A program made the position numbers and the translations under genes. DNA of 64,000 bases from Streptomyces werraensis (lineage in GTDB: Bacteria > Actinomycetota > Actinomycetes > Streptomycetales > Streptomycetaceae). Numbering within the stretch: position 1 is the first letter of the stretch; each line of letters starts with the position of its first letter. The notes below the pieces were generated by a model, which worked only from the letters and a program-made list of their open reading frames with translations, searched no databases and was not told the DNA's origin. The DNA lies in the NCBI GenBank assembly GCA_014656175.1, contig BNBX01000008.1, positions 101,815 to 165,814 on the forward strand. The letters are read 5' to 3'. Below are positions 32,414 through 41,098 of this stretch, in pieces.

Positions 32414-33208
32414 CTACGCGAAGGCGACGTTGTAGACGCCGGCCGCGATGGCGCCGCCGATCAGCGGACCGACCACCGGGACCCAGGCGTACGACCAGTC
32501 GGAGCCGCCCTTGTTGGGCAGCGGCAGCAGGGCGTGGACGATACGGGGGCCGAGGTCACGGGCGGGGTTGATGGCGTACCCCGTCGGGCCGCCCAGCGAC
32601 AGGCCGATCGAGACCACCACGAGCGCGGTGACCAGACCGCCGAGGATGCCGAGGCCGTTGCCCGCGTCGTTCAGGCCCTGCGTGAGGACGGCGAGCAGCA
32701 GCACGAAGGTGCCGATGATCTCCGTGGTGAGGTTCTGCACCGTGTTCCGGATCTCCGGACCCGTGGAGAAGACGCCGAGCACCGGGCCGGCGCCCTTCTC
32801 CTGCGCCTCGACGGCCTTGGCGGACGTCGTCTGGGCGCCCGGTCCGCCCACGATCTCCTTGTCGGTGAGGTGGGCGTGGAACTGGCCGTAGTAGGCGAGC
32901 CACACCAGTGTGGCGCCGATCATCGCGCCGAGGATCTGCGCGGCGAAGTAGGTCGGAACGTTGGCCCACTCGCCGTCCTTGATGGCGAGCGCGAGGGTCA
33001 CGGCCGGGTTCAGGTGGGCGCCGGAGAGCGGCCCCGATATGTAGACCGCCGTCATGACGGCGAAGCCCCAGCCGAAGGCGATGGCGAGCCAGCCGGCGTT
33101 ACGGGCCTTGGAGGCCTTGAGCGTCACGGCGGCGCACACACCGCCGCCGAGCAGGATGAGTATGGCGGTACCGATGGTCTCGCCGATGAAGATGTCGGAG
33201 CTGGACAC
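32414..33208 (-). CDS. glpF: Aquaglyceroporin, glycerol uptake facilitator
   Basis: A 264-residue MIP channel with six helices and both half-helix motifs: SGAHLNPAVTLALAI (NPA) and GYAINPARDLGPRI (NPA followed by Arg-Asp). The Asp after the second NPA is characteristic of glycerol-conducting members. It mediates facilitated diffusion of glycerol across the membrane. First structural gene of the glycerol operon (gylC in S. coelicolor). GTG start at 33208. The operon promoter lies about 150 bp upstream. Confidence 0.96.
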   Translation of the reverse strand: MSSSDIFIGETIGTAILILLGGGVCAAVTLKASKARNAGWLAIAFGWGFAVMTAVYISGPLSGAHLNPAVTLALAIKDGEWANVPTYFAAQILGAMIGATLVWLAYYGQFHAHLTDKEIVGGPGAQTTSAKAVEAQEKGAGPVLGVFSTGPEIRNTVQNLTTEIIGTFVLLLAVLTQGLNDAGNGLGILGGLVTALVVVSIGLSLGGPTGYAINPARDLGPRIVHALLPLPNKGGSDWSYAWVPVVGPLIGGAIAAGVYNVAFA

Positions 33209-33334
33209 CCGCGACTCCTTTGTCCTTCGTCCAGGGATGCCGACCCCCGGGTCCCTCCGGGGATTGGCGCCCTCAGGGGTGAGAGCGTTGCCGGCCCTTG
33301 GCGTTGTCCCACTCTAGCGCGTATTGCCGGTAGG

Positions 33335-33408
33335 TGTTCGACAATGCCGACCGATGGACGGGAGTCTTGCCCGGCACCGGAGATGCGTCAAGAGTCTCGG
33401 TTGTCGAA
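33335..33408 (-). promoter_or_regulatory. Promoter and GylR operators of the glycerol operon
   Basis: On the minus strand, TTGACG (33391-33386), a 17-nt spacer and AAGACT (33368-33363) form a promoter with start near 33356. Immediately downstream, TGTTCGACAATGCCGACC (33335-33352) matches the palindrome before gylR (34366-34384) at 16 of 19 positions. A second site, TTGTCGAA on the plus strand (33401-33408), lies just upstream of the -35 box and mirrors TTCGACAA at 33337-33344. GylR bound at both would block or loop the promoter. The rest of the 340-bp interval 33209-33548 shows no gene. Confidence 0.65.
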
Positions 33409-33548
33409 AGCGCGATCGTTACTGATCGCCGTACCTGCCCCTCGGACCGATCGCTGCCCTTCTCCGTACGGGCGCATGCGTGTGCCCCGGCCCGCCCTCA
33501 GGCGTCCGGGTGCTGTGTCGTCCGGTGTCCGGCGTGCGGCCGGCCCGC

Positions 33549-34313
33549 TCAGAAGCGTCCGGCGCCCAGGTCCCGCGACACCGCGCGGGCGCAGTCCCGC
33601 ACCGCCGCGATCAGCTCGGACCGCAGCTCGCCGTCCTTGCGCAGCCGCTCCACCGCGCCCGTGATGCCGACCGCCCCGACCGGCATGCGCCGCCGGTCGT
33701 GGATGGGCGCGGCCAGCGAGGCCACGCCCTCCCAGGTCTCCTCCACGTCCGCCGCGTAGCCCCGCGCGCGGGTGAGGTCGAGGATCTCCTCGAAGGCCTC
33801 GACGTCGCACACCGTGCGGTCGGTGAACGCCTTGCGGTCGGCCTCCAGGGCCTCGCTGTGCGCCACCGGGTCGTAGGCCGACAGCACCTTGCCCAGAGCC
33901 GTGGAGTGCAGCGGCTGCATGGCGCCGATCTCCAGCACCTGCCGGCTGTCGTCGGGCCGGAAGACGTGGTGCACGATCAGCACGCCCTGCTGGTGCAGCA
34001 CCCCCAGGTAGACGCTCTCCCCGCTGGAGCGGGCCAGGTCGTCCGTCCACACCAGGGCGCGGGCCCGCAGCTCGTGGACGTCCAGATAGGTGGTGCCCAG
34101 GCGCAGCAGCTCCGCGCCCAGCTGGTAGCGGCCGGAGGCCTCGTCCTGCTCGACGAACCCCTCCTGCTGGAGGGTGCGCAGGATGCCGTGGGCGGTGCCC
34201 TTGGCGAGGCCCAGCGAGGAGGCGATGTCCGAGAGGCCGAGCCGTCGCTCGCCGCCCGCGAGCAGGCGCAGCATCGCTGCCGCCCGTTCGAGCGACTGGA
34301 TGTTCCGTGCCAT
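33549..34313 (-). CDS. gylR: IclR family glycerol operon repressor GylR
   Basis: A 254-residue IclR regulator. The N-terminal winged helix (NIQSLERAAAMLRLL to GLSDIASSLGLAKGTAHGI, residues 4-60) is followed by a GAF-like ligand domain (MQPLHSTALGKVLSAYDPVA, MPVGAVGITGAVERLR). It lies upstream of glpF in the same direction, as gylR does in S. coelicolor, where glycerol-3-phosphate relieves repression (established knowledge). ATG at 34313. A perfect palindrome 53 bp upstream suggests autoregulation. Confidence 0.94.
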   Translation of the reverse strand: MARNIQSLERAAAMLRLLAGGERRLGLSDIASSLGLAKGTAHGILRTLQQEGFVEQDEASGRYQLGAELLRLGTTYLDVHELRARALVWTDDLARSSGESVYLGVLHQQGVLIVHHVFRPDDSRQVLEIGAMQPLHSTALGKVLSAYDPVAHSEALEADRKAFTDRTVCDVEAFEEILDLTRARGYAADVEETWEGVASLAAPIHDRRRMPVGAVGITGAVERLRKDGELRSELIAAVRDCARAVSRDLGAGRF

Positions 34314-34365
34314 CGCCGTACTGCCTCCGTCCCCTTCGAGCGCCGACTCGCGACGTCGCTGCCGC

Positions 34366-34384
34366 TGTTCGGCAATGCCGAACA
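34366..34384. promoter_or_regulatory. Perfect 19-bp palindrome, candidate GylR operator at gylR
   Basis: TGTTCGGCA-A-TGCCGAACA is a perfect inverted repeat (9-bp arms, one central base) about 53 bp upstream of the gylR ATG. A degenerate copy overlaps the start of the glpFKD transcript. This fits an autoregulated repressor acting at both promoters. Confidence 0.7.
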
Positions 34385-34514
34385 CTACCGGTCGATGCCG
34401 ACCCTTCGCTAATGGTCGGTCATGTTCGGTCGCGTCTCTCCCGCCCCGACCGTCGCCCGTCGGCCATCTTCGTCCGGCCCGTGGACGCGCCCGACGCCAG
34501 GGGGCGGTCCCGGA

Positions 34515-34604
34515 TACCCTGACGGCGTGCGCCCTGCCGGGGAAGCTCGAACAGGTGACTTTTCCGGGCAGCCGCAAAGCCGACAGCCGTCGCACCTGAG
34601 GGAG
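34515..34604 (+). promoter_or_regulatory. metH promoter and structured leader
   Basis: TACCCT (34515-34520) is a -10-like element with start near 34527. The leader can close a 5-bp stem GTGCG/CGCAC (34527-34531 with 34591-34595) that encloses a longer bulged hairpin (34534-34544 with 34560-34571). GAGGGAG (34598-34604) is the ribosome-binding site, 8 nt before the ATG. This junction-like fold directly before the ribosome-binding site could be a metabolite-sensing leader. I do not see a B12 box, so a cobalamin riboswitch is not supported. Confidence 0.4.
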
Positions 34605-34612
34605 CCCCTTTC

Positions 34613-37600
34613 ATGGCCTCGTTGCCGCTGACCCCTTCCGCCGACAGCCGGACCCGTGTGTCCGCGCTCCGTGAGGCCCTGGCCACCCGTGTGGTGGTCG
34701 CCGACGGAGCGATGGGCACGATGCTCCAGGCCCAGGACCCCACTCTCGAGGACTTCCAGAACCTCGAGGGCTGCAACGAGATCCTGAACCTGACCCGCCC
34801 CGACATCGTCCGTTCGGTCCATGCCGAGTACTTCGACGCGGGCGTCGACTGCGTCGAGACGAACACGTTCGGCGCCAACCTCACCGCATTGGGCGAATAC
34901 GACATCCCCGAGCGCGTGCTCGAACTCTCCGAGGCGGGCGCCCGCATCGCCCGCGAGACGGCCGACGAGTTCACCGGCCGCGACGGCCGGCCGCGCTGGG
35001 TGCTGGGCTCCATGGGCCCGGGCACCAAGCTGCCCACCCTCGGCCACACCACGTTCGGCGCCATCCGCGACGCCTACCAGCAGAACGCGGAGGGCCTGCT
35101 CGCCGGCGGCGCCGACGCGCTGCTCGTGGAGACGACGCAGGACCTGCTGCAGACCAAGGCGTCCGTCATCGCCGCCCGCCGCGCCATGCAGGCCGTCGGC
35201 CTCGAGGTGCCGCTGATCGTGTCGGTGACGGTGGAGACCACCGGCACGATGCTGCTCGGCTCGGAGATCGGCGCGGCGCTGACCGCGCTGGAGCCGCTGG
35301 GCATCGACATGGTCGGCCTGAACTGTGCGACCGGCCCCGCCGAGATGAGCGAGCACCTGCGCTACCTGGCGCGCCACTCCCGCGTCCCGCTGTCGTGCAT
35401 GCCGAACGCCGGCCTGCCCGAGCTGACCAAGGACGGCGCCCACTACCCGCTGACCGCGCCGGAGCTGGCGGACGCGCAGGAGACGTTCGTGCGGGAGTAC
35501 GGGCTGTCGCTGGTGGGCGGCTGCTGCGGCACCACACCGGAGCATCTGCGCCGGCTGGTCGAGCGGGTGCGGGAGCTGGCCCCGGTGGAGCGCGACCCGC
35601 GGCCCGAGCCGGGTGCGGCGTCCCTCTACCAGAGCGTGCCGTTCCGGCAGGACACCTCCTACCTGGCGATCGGTGAGCGCACCAACGCCAACGGGTCGAA
35701 GAAGTTCCGCGAGGCCATGCTGGAGGGCCGCTGGGACGACTGCGTGGAGATGGCGCGGGAGCAGATCCGCGAGGGCGCGCACATGCTGGACCTGTGCGTC
35801 GACTACGTCGGCCGTGACGGTGTGGCGGACATGCGGGAGCTGGCGGGCCGGTTCGCGACCGCCTCGACGCTGCCGATCGTGCTGGACTCCACCGAGGTCG
35901 ACGTGATCCGCGCCGGGCTGGAGAAGCTCGGCGGCCGCGCGGTGATCAACTCGGTGAACTACGAGGACGGCGACGGCCCCGAGTCGCGCTTCGCCCGGGT
36001 GACGGAGCTGGCGCGGGAGCACGGTGCGGCGCTGATCGCGCTGACCATCGACGAGGAGGGCCAGGCGCGCACGGCGGAGAAGAAGGTCGAGATCGCCGAG
36101 CGCCTGATCGCGGATCTGACCGGGAACTGGGGCATCCGCGAGGAGGACATCCTCGTGGACTGTCTGACGTTCACCATCTGCACCGGCCAGGAGGAGTCCC
36201 GCAAGGACGGCATCGCCACGATCGAGGGCATCCGTGAGCTGAAGCGCCGTCACCCGGACGTGCAGACCACCCTGGGCCTGTCGAACATCTCCTTCGGCCT
36301 GAACCCGGCCGCCCGCATCCTGCTGAACAGTGTCTTCCTCGACGAGTGCGTGAAGGCGGGCCTGGACTCGGCGATCGTGCACGCGTCGAAGATCCTCCCG
36401 ATCGCCCGGTTCAGCGAGGAGGAAGTGCAGACCGCCCTCGACCTGATCTACGACCGGCGTGCGGAGGGCTACGACCCGCTGCAGAAGCTCATGCAGCTGT
36501 TCGAGGGCGCCACGGCGAAGTCGCTGAAGGCGGGCAAGGCCGAGGAGCTGGCCGCGCTGCCGCTGGACGAGCGGCTCAAGCGCCGCATCATCGACGGCGA
36601 GCGCAACGGCCTGGAGGCCGACCTCGACGAGGCGCTCCGGACCCGCAAGGCGCTGGACATCGTCAACGACACCCTGCTGGACGGCATGAAGGTGGTCGGC
36701 GAGCTGTTCGGGTCGGGGCAGATGCAGCTGCCGTTCGTGCTGCAGTCCGCCGAGGTGATGAAGACCGCGGTGGCTCATCTGGAGCCGCACATGGAGAAGA
36801 CCGACGAGGCCGGCAAGGGCACGATCGTGCTGGCCACGGTGCGCGGGGACGTGCACGACATCGGCAAGAACCTGGTCGACATCATCCTGTCGAACAACGG
36901 CTACAACGTGGTCAACCTCGGCATCAAGCAGCCGGTCTCGGCGATCCTGGAGGCCGCGGACGAGCACAAGGCCGACGTGATCGGCATGTCGGGTCTGCTG
37001 GTCAAGTCCACGGTGATCATGAAGGAGAACCTGGAGGAGCTCAACCAGCGGGGTCTGGCCGCCGACTACCCGGTCATCCTGGGCGGCGCCGCCCTCACCC
37101 GCGCCTACGTCGAACAGGACCTGCACGAGATCTACCAGGGCGAGGTCCGCTACGCCCGTGACGCGTTCGAGGGCCTGCGGCTGATGGACGCGCTGATCGG
37201 CATCAAGCGCGGGGTGCCGGGGGCGAAGCTGCCGGAGCTGAAGCAGCGGCGGGTGCGCGCGGCGACCGTGGAGGTCGAGGAGCGTCCCGAGGAGGGCAGC
37301 GTCCGCTCCGACGTCGCCACCGACAACCCGGTCCCGGAGCCGCCGTTCTGGGGCACCCGCGTCGTCAAGGGCATCCAGCTCAAGGAGTACGCCTCCTGGC
37401 TCGACGAGGGCGCGCTGTTCAAGGGCCAGTGGGGCCTGAAGCAGGCCCGCACCGGCGACGGCCCCACGTACGAGGAGCTGGTGGAGACCGAGGGACGGCC
37501 GCGGCTGCGCGGTCTGCTGGACCGGCTGCAGACGGAGAACCTGCTGGAGGCGGCCGTGGTCTACGGCTACTTCCCCTGCGTCTCCAAGGACGACGACCTG

Positions 37601-38125
37601 ATCATCCTGGACGAGGAGGGCAACGAGCGCACCCGCTTCACCTTCCCGCGCCAGCGCCGCGGCCGCCGGCTGTGCCTGGCCGACTTCTTCCGCCCGGAGG
37701 AGTCCGGCGAGAAGGACGTCGTCGGACTTCAGGTCGTCACCGTCGGGTCCCGCATCGGCGAGGAGACCGCCCGGCTCTTCGAGGCCGACGCCTACCGCGA
37801 GTACCTGGAGCTGCACGGCCTGTCCGTCCAGCTCGCCGAGGCACTCGCCGAGTACTGGCACGCCCGCGTCCGCTCCGAGCTCGGCTTCGCGGGCGAGGAC
37901 CCCGACGCCATGGAGGACATGTTCGCCCTGAAGTACCGGGGCGCCCGCTTCTCCCTCGGATACGGCGCCTGCCCCGACCTGGAGGACCGCGCGAAGATCG
38001 CGGACCTGCTGGAGCCGGGACGCATCGGCGTGCAGCTCTCGGAGGAGTTCCAGCTGCACCCCGAGCAGTCCACCGACGCCATCGTGATCCATCACCCGGA
38101 GGCGAAGTACTTCAACGCCCGCTGA
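34613..38125 (+). CDS. metH: Cobalamin-dependent methionine synthase
   Basis: A 1170-residue modular enzyme. Homocysteine domain (about 1-330) with zinc ligands Cys238 (GLNCATG), Cys304 and Cys305 (GGCCGTT); methyltetrahydrofolate domain (about 345-620, IGERTNANGSKKFRE); cobalamin cap and Rossmann domains (about 640-870) with the axial His748 in GDVHDIGKNL; C-terminal SAM-binding reactivation domain (about 900-1170). It transfers methyl from methyltetrahydrofolate to homocysteine via methylcobalamin. Length is slightly below E. coli MetH (1227). ATG at 34613 with GAGGGAG upstream. Confidence 0.97.
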   Translation: MASLPLTPSADSRTRVSALREALATRVVVADGAMGTMLQAQDPTLEDFQNLEGCNEILNLTRPDIVRSVHAEYFDAGVDCVETNTFGANLTALGEYDIPERVLELSEAGARIARETADEFTGRDGRPRWVLGSMGPGTKLPTLGHTTFGAIRDAYQQNAEGLLAGGADALLVETTQDLLQTKASVIAARRAMQAVGLEVPLIVSVTVETTGTMLLGSEIGAALTALEPLGIDMVGLNCATGPAEMSEHLRYLARHSRVPLSCMPNAGLPELTKDGAHYPLTAPELADAQETFVREYGLSLVGGCCGTTPEHLRRLVERVRELAPVERDPRPEPGAASLYQSVPFRQDTSYLAIGERTNANGSKKFREAMLEGRWDDCVEMAREQIREGAHMLDLCVDYVGRDGVADMRELAGRFATASTLPIVLDSTEVDVIRAGLEKLGGRAVINSVNYEDGDGPESRFARVTELAREHGAALIALTIDEEGQARTAEKKVEIAERLIADLTGNWGIREEDILVDCLTFTICTGQEESRKDGIATIEGIRELKRRHPDVQTTLGLSNISFGLNPAARILLNSVFLDECVKAGLDSAIVHASKILPIARFSEEEVQTALDLIYDRRAEGYDPLQKLMQLFEGATAKSLKAGKAEELAALPLDERLKRRIIDGERNGLEADLDEALRTRKALDIVNDTLLDGMKVVGELFGSGQMQLPFVLQSAEVMKTAVAHLEPHMEKTDEAGKGTIVLATVRGDVHDIGKNLVDIILSNNGYNVVNLGIKQPVSAILEAADEHKADVIGMSGLLVKSTVIMKENLEELNQRGLAADYPVILGGAALTRAYVEQDLHEIYQGEVRYARDAFEGLRLMDALIGIKRGVPGAKLPELKQRRVRAATVEVEERPEEGSVRSDVATDNPVPEPPFWGTRVVKGIQLKEYASWLDEGALFKGQWGLKQARTGDGPTYEELVETEGRPRLRGLLDRLQTENLLEAAVVYGYFPCVSKDDDLIILDEEGNERTRFTFPRQRRGRRLCLADFFRPEESGEKDVVGLQVVTVGSRIGEETARLFEADAYREYLELHGLSVQLAEALAEYWHARVRSELGFAGEDPDAMEDMFALKYRGARFSLGYGACPDLEDRAKIADLLEPGRIGVQLSEEFQLHPEQSTDAIVIHHPEAKYFNAR

Positions 38126-38203
38126 GCCGGTCCGGCGACGCCCGCCGGGCCCGTGCGGCCGCCGCCCCGGCGGCCGCACCAGGCACTTCCGGCGCGCACG
38201 ACG

Positions 38204-38270
38204 TACACTGGTCGGTCCACCGCAGGCCGGTTCCCTTCGTGGGAACCGGCCTGATCGTCCCTATAGGAGG
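38204..38270 (+). promoter_or_regulatory. Promoter, leader hairpin and ribosome-binding site of the HAD gene
   Basis: TACACT (38204-38209) is a -10-like element. A 13-bp perfect hairpin follows (38223-38235 with 38241-38253, loop TTCGT), then AGGAGG at 38265-38270. The hairpin may terminate metH transcription, or sit in the HAD leader if transcription starts near 38216. AGGAGG places the start at the ATG 38278 (7-nt spacing) rather than the ATG at 38272. Confidence 0.55.
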
Positions 38271-38277
38271 TATGTGG

Positions 38278-38979
38278 ATGACCAGTACGGTCCCCGCGCT
38301 CGGAACCCTTACGGCCGAAGGCTCGGCCCTCCAGGCCGTGCTCCTCGACATGGACGGCACCCTGGTGGACACCGAGGGCTTCTGGTGGGACGTCGAGACC
38401 GAGGTCTTCGCGTCCCTCGGGCACACCCTCGACGACGCCTGGCGCCACATCGTGGTCGGCGGCCCGATGACCCGGAGCGCGGGCTTCCTGATCGAGGCGA
38501 CCGGGGCCGACATCGGCCTCGACGAGCTCACGGTCCTGCTCAACGACGCCTTCGAGAGCCGCATCGACCACACCCTGCCGCTGATGCCCGGCGCCGCGCG
38601 GCTGCTCGCCGAGCTGGCCGAGCACGAGATCCCGACAGCGCTCGTCTCCGCCTCCCACCGGCGCATCATCGACCGGGTGCTGCCCGTCCTGGGCGCCGAG
38701 TACTTCGCCCTGTCCGTCGCCGGTGACGAGGTGCCGCGCACCAAGCCGCACCCCGACCCCTACCTCGCGGCGGCCGCCGGCCTCGGCGCCGACCCGGTGC
38801 GCTGCGCGGTCGTCGAGGACACGGTCACCGGCGTCACCGCCGCCGAGGCCGCCGGCTGCCAGGTGGTCGCGGTGCCCTCCGTGGGCCCGATCACCCCGGC
38901 CGCCCGGCGCACGGTCGTCCCGTCGCTGGACGTCGTGGACCTGCCGTTCCTGCGCGGTCTGATGACGGACCTGCGCTGA
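38278..38979 (+). CDS. HAD superfamily phosphatase (beta-phosphoglucomutase-like)
   Basis: A 233-residue HAD subfamily IA hydrolase. Motif I is VLLDMDGTLVDTEGFWWD, motif II LVSASHRRIIDRV, motif III the lysine in PRTKPHPDPYL, and motif IV CAVVEDTVTGVTAAEAAG. An alpha-helical cap lies at about residues 30-100. These enzymes dephosphorylate small phosphometabolites or interconvert sugar phosphates. It follows metH but seems to have its own promoter and leader hairpin. Substrate unknown. Confidence 0.92.
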   Translation: MTSTVPALGTLTAEGSALQAVLLDMDGTLVDTEGFWWDVETEVFASLGHTLDDAWRHIVVGGPMTRSAGFLIEATGADIGLDELTVLLNDAFESRIDHTLPLMPGAARLLAELAEHEIPTALVSASHRRIIDRVLPVLGAEYFALSVAGDEVPRTKPHPDPYLAAAAGLGADPVRCAVVEDTVTGVTAAEAAGCQVVAVPSVGPITPAARRTVVPSLDVVDLPFLRGLMTDLR

Positions 38980-39427
38980 CCGCTCACGCGGTGTGCACCG
39001 CCGCCGGAACCGGCATGCGCGGCGCTCCGTCCAGGGGCCGTCACGTCCGAGCCGTCCGCATGCGTTCCGGCCGCCGGTGGCCGAATCTGCATGGCCGTCG
39101 AGCCCCCTTTCACACGTGACGTTCACCACATTCACACGGGCCGACAACGATGTCCGGGCGTGCATCCCGCCCTATTGGGGAGATCACAGGCGCGCCCATG
39201 TGTCCTGATTGGTGGGACGCTGCACCAATCCTTCCCCGGTCATCCCTGTCGGTCCGTTCACACCTGGTTCCGCTGCGTGATGGGGCCCCAACTCCGGGGG
39301 CTGCGAACCCTCCTGCGGACGCGGACTAATGTCGTCGCGAGAACCGCACCCCTCCCTGCTCGCCGCCGTGCCGACCCCTGCACGCGCGGACGGCGCGGAG
39401 ACGACGACGTCCTGGAGAAACTCGAGC
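38980..39427. other. Intergenic region upstream of the first binding-protein gene
   Basis: In 448 bp without a gene I see an 8-bp inverted repeat GATTGGTG/CACCAATC (39207-39214 with 39223-39230) that could be an operator, three scattered TTCACAC heptamers, and TAATGT about 100 bp before the lipoprotein start as a possible -10. No RNA gene is recognised. Confidence 0.5.
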
Positions 39428-41035
39428 ATGAACCGCAAGACTTTGGTGCTGGCGGCCGCGATGGGCCTGCTCGCGCCGGTGCTCGCCGCCTGTGGCGACA
39501 CCGAGAGCGGCAGCGGCGACGGCGACGCGATCGTCGTGGGCACCACGGACCGGTTCACCGCATCCGAGGAGGAAGGGCTCGCCCCCCTCGACCCCGCCTG
39601 GGCCTACGACGTCGGCACCTGGAACATCCTGCGGCAGACCGTCCAGACCCTCATGGTCCAGCCCCGGGGCGACGGCGAGCCCGTGCCCGAGGCGGCCGAG
39701 TCCTGCGGCTTCACCGACGCCGGCAACGAGCGCTACACCTGCACCCTGCGCGACGGCCTCCAGTTCTCCAACGGAGACCCGATCACCGCGCAGGACGTGA
39801 AGTACTCCATCGACCGCGCCCTCTCCCTCAAGGGCGACAGCGGTGTCTTCGCCCTGCTGTCCACCATCGACACGATCGAGACGCAGGGCGACCGCGAGGT
39901 GATCTTCCACCTCAAGGCGGCCGACGCGACCTTCCCGTACAAGCTGTCCACCCCGGTCGCGGGCATCGTCAACAAGGACGACTACGCCAAGGACAAGCTG
40001 CGCGAGGGCTTCGAGGTCGACGGCTCGGGTCCGTACACCATGGAGACCGAGGTCAAGGACGGCGCCCTGGTCCGCGCCACCTTCACCAAGAACCCCTCGT
40101 ACAAGGGCGTCCTCCAGGTCAACAACGACAAGGTCGAGCTGGCCGCCTACGACAGCGCCGAGTCCATGGGGGACGCGCTGAAGGACGGCGAGATCGACGT
40201 CATGACCCGCAGCATGTCGCCGGAGCAGATCCAGGAGCTGGCCAACGCCACCGACGGCGACGTCGAACTGGTGGAGTCCCCGGGTCTGGAGATCCGCTAC
40301 CTGGCCTTCAACACCAAGGCCGAGTCGGTGAAGGACAAGGCCGTCCGTCAGGCGATGGCCCAGGTGATCAACCGCGACGAGCTCGTCGGCAAGGTCTACG
40401 GCAGCCAGGCCGAGCCGCTGTTCTCGCTGGTGCCCGCCGGCGTCACCGGCCACTCCAACGCGTTCTTCAACAAGTACGGCGACCCGAACGTGGGCAAGGC
40501 CCGCGAGCTGCTCGAGGAGGCCGGCGTCGACACGCCGGTGAAGCTCACACTGCACTACACGACCGACCACTACGGTCCCGCCACCAAGGCGGAGTTCGAG
40601 CAGCTCAGCAAGCAGCTCAACGACAGCGGCCTGTTCCGGACGGACATCGAGGGCACCTCCTGGGACAAGTTCCGCCCGGCCGGACAGAAGGGCAAGTACG
40701 ACGTCTACGGCATGGGCTGGTTCCCGGACTACCCGGACGCCGACGCCTTCGTCGCGCCCTTCCTCGACGAGGACAACTTCCTCAACTCGCCCTACGTCAA
40801 CACCGATGTCCGCAAGGACCTGATCCCCGAGTCTCGCCGCCAGGCCGACCGCCTCAACGCCTCGAAGGCCTTCACGAAGATTCAGGAGATCGTCGCCGAC
40901 GAGGTCCCCGTGCTGCCGCTGTGGCAGGGCAAGCAGTACCTCGCGGCCCGCGACGACATCACCGGCACCGCCTACGCGCTCAACTCCTCCTCCACGCTCC
41001 AGCTGTGGGAGCTCGGACGCGGCGTCAGCGGCTGA
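39428..41035 (+). CDS. ABC transporter peptide-type substrate-binding lipoprotein (SBP family 5)
   Basis: A 535-residue secreted lipoprotein. The signal MNRKTLVLAAAMGLLAPVL ends in the lipobox LAAC (Cys22). The mature part has family 5 segments such as LRDGLQFSNGDPITAQDVKY and GSGPYTMETEVKDG. Family 5 proteins bind oligopeptides, dipeptides, nickel or sugars. The start ATG 39428 is chosen because it begins a proper signal peptide. A paralogue follows 63 bp downstream. No permease or ATPase genes accompany the pair, so they may deliver to a transporter encoded elsewhere or act in sensing. Confidence 0.93.
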   Translation: MNRKTLVLAAAMGLLAPVLAACGDTESGSGDGDAIVVGTTDRFTASEEEGLAPLDPAWAYDVGTWNILRQTVQTLMVQPRGDGEPVPEAAESCGFTDAGNERYTCTLRDGLQFSNGDPITAQDVKYSIDRALSLKGDSGVFALLSTIDTIETQGDREVIFHLKAADATFPYKLSTPVAGIVNKDDYAKDKLREGFEVDGSGPYTMETEVKDGALVRATFTKNPSYKGVLQVNNDKVELAAYDSAESMGDALKDGEIDVMTRSMSPEQIQELANATDGDVELVESPGLEIRYLAFNTKAESVKDKAVRQAMAQVINRDELVGKVYGSQAEPLFSLVPAGVTGHSNAFFNKYGDPNVGKARELLEEAGVDTPVKLTLHYTTDHYGPATKAEFEQLSKQLNDSGLFRTDIEGTSWDKFRPAGQKGKYDVYGMGWFPDYPDADAFVAPFLDEDNFLNSPYVNTDVRKDLIPESRRQADRLNASKAFTKIQEIVADEVPVLPLWQGKQYLAARDDITGTAYALNSSSTLQLWELGRGVSG

Positions 41036-41098
41036 CGAATCTGCACGCCGGGATCCGGTGGCTCGGCCCGGACCCACGGAAACGACAAGGCATCGCTC

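Noticed and set aside
34314..34612. A cobalamin riboswitch before metH
   Set aside because: I could not find the conserved B12-box sequence or a leader long enough for it; only a short structured leader is supported.
34409..38179. A 1256-codon open frame on the minus strand opposite metH
   Set aside because: It is the GC-rich antisense shadow of metH, with low-complexity composition and no recognisable domain; metH has full domain and motif support.
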